This document shows positions 50,699 through 57,956 of a stretch of 64,000 bases of DNA, in pieces. The first letter of the stretch is position 1, and each line of letters opens with the position of its first letter. This DNA is from Aeromicrobium sp. Root236 (GTDB lineage Bacteria; Actinomycetota; Actinomycetes; Propionibacteriales; Nocardioidaceae), in assembly GCF_001428805.1 (NCBI RefSeq), contig NZ_LMIS01000001.1:1414976-1478975 (forward strand). Reading direction: 5' to 3'. The notes beneath the pieces were generated by a model. That model was not told the origin of the DNA. It made no database searches and worked only from the letters and a program-made list of their open reading frames with translations. A program made the position numbers and the translations under genes.

Positions 50699-51295
50699 GT
50701 GTCCATCCCGACATTCCGTTCCCGCACGCCGACACCGCTCGGCGCGCAACGAACCCCGCCCCAAGTGCCACCATTGCGCATGGAAGTCGCGCCGCCCCCG
50801 GCCGAGCTGCCCACGCTCGACGAGCTCTATCGCGCCAACCGGCTGCACATGGTGCGGCTCGCGATGCTGCTCGTCGACGACGTCGCGACGGCCGAGGACG
50901 TCGTCCAGGACGCGTTCGCAGGCGTGGCCAAGGCGTGGGACCGGCTCGAGACGGAGGCCGCCATGCGGGCCTACCTCCGTACGTGCGTCGTCAACACCGC
51001 ACGATCGGTGCTGCGCCGGCGCCGCACCGCGCGGTCGTACGTCCCGCCGTTGAGCCCGACCGCGCCCGGCGCCGACGAGGCCGCGGTGCTGAGCGAGGAG
51101 CACCGCGAGGTGATCGAGGCACTCGGCACGTTGCCGCAGCGCCAGCGCGAGGTCCTCGTCCTGCGCCACTGGTCGTCGTTGTCCGAGGCCGATGTGGCCG
51201 AGACGCTCGGCATCTCCCGCGGCACGGTCAAGTCCAGCAACAGCCGCGGCCTCGCGGCCCTGCGCACTGCCCTGGCGGCGAGACCACATGACTGA
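50699..51295 (+). CDS. ECF RNA polymerase sigma factor (SigE-family type)
   Basis: A 198-residue sigma-70 family factor. Region 2 (about 40-105) has Y-R-A-N-R-L-H-M-V-R-L-A and D-V-V-Q-D-A-F-A; region 4 (about 135-190) has L-P-Q-R-Q-R-E-V-L-V-L-R-H-W followed by the HTH S-E-A-D-V-A-E-T-L-G-I-S-R-G-T-V-K. GTG 50699 gives a Pro-rich N-terminal tail; ATG 50780 (M-E-V-A-P) is an alternative start. The next gene, a single-pass membrane protein, is probably its partner. Confidence 0.88.
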   Translation: MSIPTFRSRTPTPLGAQRTPPQVPPLRMEVAPPPAELPTLDELYRANRLHMVRLAMLLVDDVATAEDVVQDAFAGVAKAWDRLETEAAMRAYLRTCVVNTARSVLRRRRTARSYVPPLSPTAPGADEAAVLSEEHREVIEALGTLPQRQREVLVLRHWSSLSEADVAETLGISRGTVKSSNSRGLAALRTALAARPHD

Positions 51296-51342
51296 CCGCC
51301 ACACCCTCCCCCTCCCCCACGACTCCAGGAACGAGAACTGAC

Positions 51343-52311
51343 ATGACCCCCACCGACACCGGCTTCACCGACCGCGAGCTCGAGGACCTCCTCGCCTCTG
51401 CCCTGACCGCCCGGTCCGAGCAGATCGACCACGACGACCTCCGCGCGTACGCGCCGCTGGCGGAACCGCAGCCCCGCCGCGACCGACTCGCTCCCGTACG
51501 CCGCATCGGCTCCTCACGCTGGGTGCGACCGCTGCCGGTCGCCGCGCTGGTCGCGACCGCCGCCGCGTTCGCCGTCGCGATCGGTGGCGTGCCATCGATC
51601 CCCGGCGGGTCGAGCCCCGACACCACCCCCGTCGCGTACGTCGTGAGGTTCGACGGCGGGCCCGGCGGCGATGCGCATCTGAAGGCATCGTTCACCCCGC
51701 ACAACGTGCTGATCGACGGCGGCACCAAGGCGACGAGCACCTATCCGCTCGTCGTGGTCACGGGCGGCACACCGAAGCTCGAGAAGCAGGTGATGGACGC
51801 CGCCAACGCCAAGATCGTCGCGGAGGTCGACGCCTACCGCAAGCAGCTGCGCAACCTCGGCCTGACGTCGCGCAAGCTCAGCCAGACCATCACGGTGCGG
51901 TCCGATGCCCAGGCCGGTCACGCGGTGTCGATCGTCTTCGACGTGGTCAACGACTTCGGCGGCGCGGTGCCGACGACCACGTCGACGGCTGCCGTGATCG
52001 ACAAGCGCACGGGTCACACCGTCCACGCCAGCGACCTGTTCGCCGACGTCCCGGCGGCTGACCGGATCATGCGGCGGGCTATCCAGCGCGCCACCGAGCC
52101 CGCGCCGGCCACGCCCGAGGACCTCGCGTCGCTCAGCATGGACGACACGGCGACGGGCCTGACGTCACCGCTCACCTGGTACCCGACCAAGGCCGGGCTG
52201 CGCTGGGTCGTCGACCGCGGCGCCGTGGCGTCCGACGCGCAGAGCGAGCCCTCCGCGACGGTCTCGTGGACCCGCCTCGCAGGCCAGATCAGGGCCGAGC
52301 AGGGCTTCTGA
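51343..52311 (+). CDS. Single-pass membrane protein, likely sigma-factor partner (DUF3298-like)
   Basis: A 322-residue protein. The cytoplasmic N-terminus (about 1-65, with D-R-E-L-E-D-L-L-A-S-A-L) is followed by one membrane helix (about 66-85) and an extracytoplasmic domain with Y-P-L-V-V-V-T-G-G, V-S-I-V-F-D-V-V-N-D and A-V-I-D-K-R-T-G-H-T, like the DUF3298/RsiV-type domain of anti-sigma factors. It lies 47 nt after the ECF sigma gene, the usual anti-sigma position. No zinc-binding anti-sigma motif is present. Confidence 0.75.
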   Translation: MTPTDTGFTDRELEDLLASALTARSEQIDHDDLRAYAPLAEPQPRRDRLAPVRRIGSSRWVRPLPVAALVATAAAFAVAIGGVPSIPGGSSPDTTPVAYVVRFDGGPGGDAHLKASFTPHNVLIDGGTKATSTYPLVVVTGGTPKLEKQVMDAANAKIVAEVDAYRKQLRNLGLTSRKLSQTITVRSDAQAGHAVSIVFDVVNDFGGAVPTTTSTAAVIDKRTGHTVHASDLFADVPAADRIMRRAIQRATEPAPATPEDLASLSMDDTATGLTSPLTWYPTKAGLRWVVDRGAVASDAQSEPSATVSWTRLAGQIRAEQGF

Positions 52312-52390
52312 GCGACGACAGTCGCGTGGCGTGCCGGTCGGCCCTCGGGGCGACCGGCACGTCTCTGCCATGGTGGTGGCAGGAGGCCGC

Positions 52391-52930
52391 ATGACAGAGG
52401 GACCCGAGCTCCTCACCGTCGGGCACGGACGACTCGACGGCACCGAGCTCAGCGCGCTGTTGTTGTCGGCCGGGGTCGGTCTCGTGGTCGACATCCGCCG
52501 GTTCCCCGGCAGCCGGCACAACCCCGGAGTCGCGCGCGAGCCGCTCGAGGCGCGGCTCGCCGACGACGGCATCGGCTATCGCTGGGACGCGCGCCTCGGC
52601 GGTCGGCGCACCTCGTCGGCGGGAGCGTCCGCCGATCCGTGGTGGCAGGTCGCGGCCTTCCGGGCGTACGCCGAGCACACCCGCACGCCGGAGTTCGAGG
52701 ACGGGCTCCGCGAGCTGCTGGAGTCCATCACCGAGCATCGCACCGCGGTGATGTGCAGCGAGAGCGTGTGGTGGCGGTGCCATCGCCGGATCGTCGCGGA
52801 CGTCGTGGCGCTGACCACCGACGTGCCGGTCCGGCACCTCATGCACGACGGCCGTCGCACGGAGCACCCGCCGTCCGACGGCGCACGGGTGACCGGCGAC
52901 CACCTCGTGGTGTGGGACGGCAGTCCTTGA
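52391..52930 (+). CDS. DUF488 family protein
   Basis: A 179-residue soluble protein with the DUF488 pattern: L-L-T-V-G-H-G near the start, V-V-D-I-R-R-F-P-G-S-R near 39 and the C-S-E-S-V-W-W-R-C-H-R-R motif near 124, whose two Cys and His are typical of the family. Function is not known. ATG 52391 has a perfect AGGAGG four nt upstream (52381-52386), which rules out the longer frame from 52331. Confidence 0.85.
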   Translation: MTEGPELLTVGHGRLDGTELSALLLSAGVGLVVDIRRFPGSRHNPGVAREPLEARLADDGIGYRWDARLGGRRTSSAGASADPWWQVAAFRAYAEHTRTPEFEDGLRELLESITEHRTAVMCSESVWWRCHRRIVADVVALTTDVPVRHLMHDGRRTEHPPSDGARVTGDHLVVWDGSP

Positions 52931-52961
52931 CCCGGCCGGCGGCTGGTGGCTCAATGCAGCC

Positions 52962-53729
52962 ATGAGCTTCGACGTCTCGAGGACCTCCTACGACCAGTAC
53001 ATGGGCCGTTACTCCAACCGCCTGGCGCACGACTTCACAGCATTCGCCGGTCTGACGCCGGACGACTCGGTGCTCGACGTCGGCTGCGGTCCCGGCGCCC
53101 TGACCGAGGTGCTCGCCGGGGCCGTCACCCGGGTCGCAGCGGCGGACCCCTCCGAACCGTTCGCCGAGGCGTGCCGGCGGCGCGTACCTGCTGCTGACGT
53201 CCGCCAGGCTCCGGCCGACGATCTCCCGTGGGACGACGAGACCTTCGACGCAGTGGTCGCGCAGCTCGTGATCAACTTCCTGCCCGACGCCGACGCCGGC
53301 GTGGCCGAGATGGCCCGGGTAGCACGACCCGGCGGGACGCTTGCGGCCTGCACGTGGGACTACGCCGCCGGCATGCAGATGCTGATGACGTTCTGGCAGG
53401 CCGCGCAGGACGTCGATCCAGGTGCACGCAACGAGTCGAGCGCGATGCACTACATCACCGCGCCCGAGCTCAGAGACCTGTGGCAGCGTTCCGGACTCAC
53501 GGACATCCGCACGGAGCAGTTGGTCGTCTCCGCGGAGTACGCCGACTTCGCCGACTACTGGTCACCGTTCCTGCTCGGTGTGGGTCCCGGCGGCGCGTAC
53601 GTCTCGCGGCTTCCGCCCGACCAGGTCGACCGCGTGCACGACGCCTGCTTCCGGCGGCTCGGCAACCCGGCAGGGGCGTTCACCCTCACCGCACGGGCAG
53701 TCGCGGTCAGCGGCCGACGGCCCGACTAG
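52962..53729 (+). CDS. Class I SAM-dependent methyltransferase
   Basis: A 255-residue methyltransferase. Motif I is V-L-D-V-G-C-G-P-G-A-L near residue 38, followed by V-A-A-A-D-P-S-E (acidic ribose-binding region), A-P-A-D-D-L-P-W-D-D-E-T-F-D-A-V near 84 and A-R-V-A-R-P-G-G-T-L near 120. The group resembles ubiquinone/menaquinone-type C-methyltransferases; the substrate is unknown. It converges on the dehydrogenase E1 gene with stop codons sharing CTAG. Confidence 0.88.
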   Translation: MSFDVSRTSYDQYMGRYSNRLAHDFTAFAGLTPDDSVLDVGCGPGALTEVLAGAVTRVAAADPSEPFAEACRRRVPAADVRQAPADDLPWDDETFDAVVAQLVINFLPDADAGVAEMARVARPGGTLAACTWDYAAGMQMLMTFWQAAQDVDPGARNESSAMHYITAPELRDLWQRSGLTDIRTEQLVVSAEYADFADYWSPFLLGVGPGGAYVSRLPPDQVDRVHDACFRRLGNPAGAFTLTARAVAVSGRRPD

Positions 53730-55900
53730 TCGACGATCCGCCGGACGACCTCGGTGATGAGGCCCTCCGACAGCAGCACGTGGTTGGCCGCGGGCCCCAG
53801 CGGGATGAAGCTGTCGGCGCTGGTCACGCGCACGATCCGGCCGGTGTGCCCGCCGTCGACCAGTGCCGTGATGATCGACTCCGAGACCCCACCGCTGCGC
53901 CGGGTCTCGTCGACGACTACGACCCGGTCGAAGCCGGCCGCCGTGCGCAGCAGCTCCTCGTGCGGCAAGGGAGACAGCCACTGCAGGTCGAGCACGGTGC
54001 AGCCGATCCCGTGCGGGGCCAGCTCCGCGGCGGCGCGCAGGCTCAGGCGTACCCCGTTGCCAAACGTCACCATCAGGACGTCGCGGCCCTCGCCGTAGGT
54101 CCGCACCCGGCCGAGCTCGGCCGTGGCCTCACCCGGCCAGGCGGCCGGTGGCGCGTACGTGCCGGTCCAGGCGCCGTCTCCGTCCTCGAGGTCGCGCTGG
54201 TGATAGAGCGCGATCGGCTCGAGGTAGACGCAGACCCGCCCCTCACCCGCGAGCGCCAGGCACTCGCGCAGCAGCTGAGGAGCGCTCGCGGGATGGCTCG
54301 GCACCGCCAGCACGAGCCCGGGGATGTCGCGGAGCACCGCGACGGAGTTGTCGTTGTGGAAGTGCCCGCCGAAGCCCTTCTGGTAGGCCAGTCCGGCGAC
54401 GCGGACGACCATGCCGTTCTGATAGCTCCCGTTGGAGAAGAAGCGCAGGGTCGCCGCCTCGCCCCGCAGCTGGTCCTCCGCGTTGTGCAGGTAGGCGAGG
54501 TACTGGATCTCGGGGATCGGCAGGAACCCGGCGAGCGCGGACCCGAGCGCCGTGCCGAGGATCGTCTGCTCGTCGAGCAAGGTGTCGAACACCCGGTTGG
54601 CCCCGAACGCCTTGCGGAGTCCCCGCGTCACGCCGTAGACGCCGCCCTTGCGGCCGATGTCCTCGCCGAACACCAGTGCCTCCGGACGCGCCGCGAGCGC
54701 GTCCTTGAGCGCGGCGTTGACGCTCTGCGCGAGCGTCAACGGGCCCTCGTCCTCCGGCAGCCTGTTGCCGAACACGGCGAGCCGTCGTTCTGGCGTCGCG
54801 ATGACGTCCTGCCGGGGCCGCCGCGCCGTGATCGGCTCGGCGATGAGCTCGGGGTCGGCGAGCCGGCGGGCACCGGCCAAGGCCTTGGCCCGCTGCATCA
54901 CGGTGGCGCGGGCGTCCTCGTAGCGCGCGAGCGCGGCCTCCGGGGTCAGCACACCGGCATCGATCAGCGCTCCGGCCGTGGCGAGCACGGGATCGCGCGC
55001 GTAGTCGTCCTCGATCTCACGCTGCGACCGGTAGGCGATCTCGGCGTCGGAGCCCGCATGACCCATGAACCGGACCGTGCGCACGTGCAGGATCGCCGGA
55101 CGCCGCTCGGATCGCACCTGGTCGGCCACCCGCGTCGCGGAGGCGAGCAGCTCGACCGGGTCGGCGCCGTCCGCTGAGACGTAGTCGATGGCCGGCCACG
55201 ACCTCAGCGACCGCTCGACCCAGCCGGCCGGCGACTTGGTGCTGATGCCGATGCCGTTGTCCTCGCAGACGTACAGGATCGGCAGTGGCGCGCCCTGGTG
55301 GGCGCAGTATGCCGAGGCGTTGAGCGCGCCGACGGCGGTCGAGTGGTTGGCCGAGGCATCGCCGAAGCTGCACACCACGACCGAGTCGAGCGGCCACGGC
55401 GGGACGACCTCGGAGCGAGGAGCCCGGCCGAGGGCAAACGCGAGGCCGAACGCCCTGGGCAGGTGCGAGCCGATCGTCGAGGTCTGCGGGATGACGTTCA
55501 GCCGTGGATGCCCGAAGACCTTGTGCCGACCTCCGGAGATCGGGTCGCTCGTCGAGGCGAGTGCTCCGTTGAGCACGTCGTCGATCGCGGTCGACCCGGG
55601 CACCTGGGCGGCACGGGCGGCATAGAAGCCACCGGACCGGTAGTGCAGCAGTGCCGGGTCCGTCGGGCGCAACGCCATGGCGACCGCGGCGTTGCTCTCG
55701 TGTCCGGCCGAGCCGATCGTGTAGAACGCCTCACCCTGCGTCTGGAGCCAGCGAATCGCCAGGTCGAGGTGGCGGCTCTGCAGCTGCGCATCGAAGTAGG
55801 CCAGCAGGTTCTCGGGGTCCGGGACGGACGTGCGTACGTCGTGAGGTGCCGACCAACCCCGCAACCGCCGGACGACGTGATCGTCGATCGACTCGGGCAT
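53726..55900 (-). CDS. Fused alpha-beta 2-oxoacid dehydrogenase E1
   Basis: A 724-residue thiamine diphosphate enzyme. Residues 1-340 are the alpha chain (Y-R-S-G-G-F-Y-A; TPP loop G-D-A-S-A-N-H-S-T near 178 and N-G-I-G-I-S), and about 385-724 are the beta chain (G-E-D-I-G-R-K-G-G-V-Y-G-V-T-R-G; E-I-Q-Y-L-A-Y; P-S-H-P-A-S-A). E1 chains are usually separate in branched-chain dehydrogenases. It would decarboxylate a 2-oxoacid and pass the acyl group to an E2 lipoyl protein; no E2 or E3 gene is nearby. TACGTT five nt before ATG 55900 may be a leaderless -10. Confidence 0.88.
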   Translation of the reverse strand: MPESIDDHVVRRLRGWSAPHDVRTSVPDPENLLAYFDAQLQSRHLDLAIRWLQTQGEAFYTIGSAGHESNAAVAMALRPTDPALLHYRSGGFYAARAAQVPGSTAIDDVLNGALASTSDPISGGRHKVFGHPRLNVIPQTSTIGSHLPRAFGLAFALGRAPRSEVVPPWPLDSVVVCSFGDASANHSTAVGALNASAYCAHQGAPLPILYVCEDNGIGISTKSPAGWVERSLRSWPAIDYVSADGADPVELLASATRVADQVRSERRPAILHVRTVRFMGHAGSDAEIAYRSQREIEDDYARDPVLATAGALIDAGVLTPEAALARYEDARATVMQRAKALAGARRLADPELIAEPITARRPRQDVIATPERRLAVFGNRLPEDEGPLTLAQSVNAALKDALAARPEALVFGEDIGRKGGVYGVTRGLRKAFGANRVFDTLLDEQTILGTALGSALAGFLPIPEIQYLAYLHNAEDQLRGEAATLRFFSNGSYQNGMVVRVAGLAYQKGFGGHFHNDNSVAVLRDIPGLVLAVPSHPASAPQLLRECLALAGEGRVCVYLEPIALYHQRDLEDGDGAWTGTYAPPAAWPGEATAELGRVRTYGEGRDVLMVTFGNGVRLSLRAAAELAPHGIGCTVLDLQWLSPLPHEELLRTAAGFDRVVVVDETRRSGGVSESIITALVDGGHTGRIVRVTSADSFIPLGPAANHVLLSEGLITEVVRRIVD

Positions 55901-56092
55901 AGCTCAACGTATCGCGGCCCCAGATCGCCCGGACCGCGCCCTGACCTGCCGAAATGACGCTTTTGCCCAATTTCCCGCCAAACGGGGCCCATTTCTCCGT
56001 CACCAACGGCTAGGTGACTCGTTGTTCGATATGGCCGCGACCTTCGCGGGCAGTCGGGGGACTGAATTCTGAGAGATCCTCCGGAGGTCCCC
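55901..56092. other. Divergent gap with promoter-like sequence
   Basis: A 192-nt gap between the E1 gene and the choice-of-anchor P gene, less GC-rich than its surroundings, with TTTTGCC, CCAATTTCC and GATATGG stretches. AACGTA at 55906-55911 is the likely -10 of the E1 gene (TACGTT, minus strand). No gene or repeat is seen. Confidence 0.4.
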
Positions 56093-57355
56093 ATGTCCCG
56101 CCGTCCCATCGCCCTACTGGCATCGACGGCCACCATGGTGGCCGTCGCCTTCGCCGCACTGCCGGCGCAGGCCGCCGACCCAGATCCCAACACCCCGTAC
56201 GCCTACTACGGCGCCGCCGGTGGCACGTACGTACGTGTGCTCGGCAGCACCGTCGAGTCCGACGCCACGGCCGCGTCGAGCATCAGCGGCACGACGTACC
56301 CCAAGCAGAACGCCAACAGCGTGGCCACGGCCCACGTCGGCACCCTGCTCAACGCCGGTGCCGTGTCGACCGAGACCAAGGTCGAGAAGGTCGGCACCGA
56401 CATCACGCAGACCTCGAGCGCCAAGACCGCCGGGCTCGACCTGCTCAACGGACTCATCAAGGTCAACGCCCTGACCACCGTCACCCAGGCCAAGCGCACC
56501 GGCACCGTGCTCAGCGGCGACAGCGACACCGAGCTCGTCGGCGTCGCGATCAAGGGCAAGAACATCCCCTTGAACGTCGACAACAACTTCGGCGTCGACC
56601 TCCCGGGCATCGCCTCGGTGATCCTCAACGAGAAGAAGGTCGACATCGTCGGCGGCAAGATCACCGTGACGGGCTCGGCGCTCAAGGTGACCCTGCTCAA
56701 GGCGTACGAGGGCTCGCCGATCGGCACGACGATCATCATCAACCCGACGACCTCCACTCTTGCGCCGAGCGAGACGACCTCGACCCAGGTGGGCGGCTAC
56801 GGCTACGGCACCTACGCCAGCGTCAACCTCGGCACGAGCGTCAAGGTCATCGCAGGACCGAGCGCCCTGGTCGCGACGCCTCCGGGCAGCACCTACGGCT
56901 ACACGATCTACAACAAGACGGCGGCGGTCAACGTACCCCTCGTCCTGATCATCGGCGCGATCCAGTCGTCGGCCAACTCCGTCAGCACCCCGACGACGGC
57001 CGACGTCACCCACACCAACGAGATCGCCGGTGTGAACGTGTTGAACGGCTTGATCAAGGCCAAGGCGGTCTCGGTCAAGGCCAGGTCGCAGAAGACCGGA
57101 CCGGGACAACGCATCAACACCGCGTCGTCCGACATCGTCAACCTGGTCATCGGCGGCAAGCCGATCACGTTGTCGGCCCAGCCGAACACCGTGATCAACG
57201 TGCCGAACGTCGTCAAGGTCGTCGTGAACGAGCAGACGTACAGCTCGATCGGCGCCCAGGTGGTCGGCCTGCACATCACCCTCCTGTCCCCCAGGAGCGG
57301 CCTGAAGGCCGGCGCTGAGATCTACGTCGGCGTGGCTGGTTCACTGACCTACTGA
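56093..57355 (+). CDS. Secreted choice-of-anchor P family protein
   Basis: A 420-residue exported protein. After a signal peptide (1-27, A-Q-A) come two repeated beta-rich halves: each has V-x-N-G-L-I-K near its start, then V-x-I-x-G-K-x-I-x-L/V and a V-V-L/V-N-E-x region, as in the choice-of-anchor P family of actinobacterial surface proteins. Function and anchor are not established; there is no C-terminal LPxTG. GGAGG lies six nt before ATG 56093. A strong terminator follows at 57369-57394, so it is transcribed alone. Confidence 0.8.
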   Translation: MSRRPIALLASTATMVAVAFAALPAQAADPDPNTPYAYYGAAGGTYVRVLGSTVESDATAASSISGTTYPKQNANSVATAHVGTLLNAGAVSTETKVEKVGTDITQTSSAKTAGLDLLNGLIKVNALTTVTQAKRTGTVLSGDSDTELVGVAIKGKNIPLNVDNNFGVDLPGIASVILNEKKVDIVGGKITVTGSALKVTLLKAYEGSPIGTTIIINPTTSTLAPSETTSTQVGGYGYGTYASVNLGTSVKVIAGPSALVATPPGSTYGYTIYNKTAAVNVPLVLIIGAIQSSANSVSTPTTADVTHTNEIAGVNVLNGLIKAKAVSVKARSQKTGPGQRINTASSDIVNLVIGGKPITLSAQPNTVINVPNVVKVVVNEQTYSSIGAQVVGLHITLLSPRSGLKAGAEIYVGVAGSLTY

Positions 57356-57368
57356 GTCACCAGCACAG

Positions 57369-57394
57369 GAGCCCGGCCCTCGGGGGCCGGGCTC
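57369..57394 (+). terminator. Rho-independent-type terminator
   Basis: GAGCCCGGCC (57369-57378) and GGCCGGGCTC (57385-57394) form a perfect 10-bp stem with a 6-nt loop, followed by TTGCG. It lies 13 nt after the anchor-P stop codon. Confidence 0.8.
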
Positions 57395-57503
57395 TTGCGC
57401 TGTCCGGGTCCGTGCCATGCACCCCTTCCCACGGACGCGAACGAGGCGCATGATCGGGACAGGGGCCTTCTGCCACGAAGGATCGACCATCAGGAGCAGC
57501 CTC

Positions 57504-57860
57504 ATGACCACCTCGACGCGCAACATCGACAACCCGCACGAGACCCGCCCGTTCAAGGCCCACGGACATCTGGACGTCATCACGCTGGAAGGCTTCACGA
57601 TGGGCCGTGGCGTCTTCGAGCCCGGTTGGCGATGGTCCGAGGACGTCAAGCCGATCGCCGGCACCGACTCGTGCCAGACCCGGCACACGGGGTTCTGCCT
57701 GTCCGGGCAGATGACGGTGCGATCCGACGACGGGACCGAGCTCACGGTGGGCCCGGGGGACGTCGTGGTGATCGAGCCTGGTCACGACGCGTGGACCGTC
57801 GGCGACGAGCCGTGCGTCCTGGTGGACACCGGCGTCGCGGCGTACGCCGTCGCCGACTGA
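57504..57860 (+). CDS. Cupin-domain protein
   Basis: A 118-residue single-domain cupin. It has F-E-P-G-W-R-W-S-E-D-V-K-P-I-A-G-T in the first strand pair, C-L-S-G-Q-M-T-V, and G-P-G-D-V-V-V-I-E-P-G-H-D-A-W-T-V-G; metal-binding His are reduced compared with typical cupins, leaving H-T-G and G-H-D. Substrate and role are unknown; similar proteins often bind small ligands. ATG 57504 follows AGGAG; a longer frame from 57417 is less likely. Confidence 0.78.
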   Translation: MTTSTRNIDNPHETRPFKAHGHLDVITLEGFTMGRGVFEPGWRWSEDVKPIAGTDSCQTRHTGFCLSGQMTVRSDDGTELTVGPGDVVVIEPGHDAWTVGDEPCVLVDTGVAAYAVAD

Positions 57861-57867
57861 CCCCCGG

Positions 57868-57900
57868 TCCGCCGACAGCGAACACGGGCCTGTCGGCGGA
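57868..57900 (+). terminator. Hairpin after the cupin gene
   Basis: TCCGCCGACAG (57868-57878) and CTGTCGGCGGA (57890-57900) form a perfect 11-bp stem with an 11-nt loop, 7 nt after the cupin stop. No U-run follows, so it is a probable rather than certain terminator. Confidence 0.6.
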
Positions 57901-57920
57901 ATGAGGACGCCCTCCGCACA

Positions 57921-57941
57921 GTTGAGCCCATCAGACTCAAC
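57921..57941. promoter_or_regulatory. HAIR-like operator (HspR site) upstream of lon
   Basis: GTTGAGC and ACTCAAC, seven bases each and seven apart, match the HspR-associated inverted repeat CTTGAGT-N7-ACTCAAG at 11 of 14 positions. The dyad with flanking bases (AGTTGAG/CTCAACT) is perfect. It ends 15 nt before the lon start codon. Confidence 0.65.
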
Positions 57942-57956
57942 TCTGAGGAGAGACCC

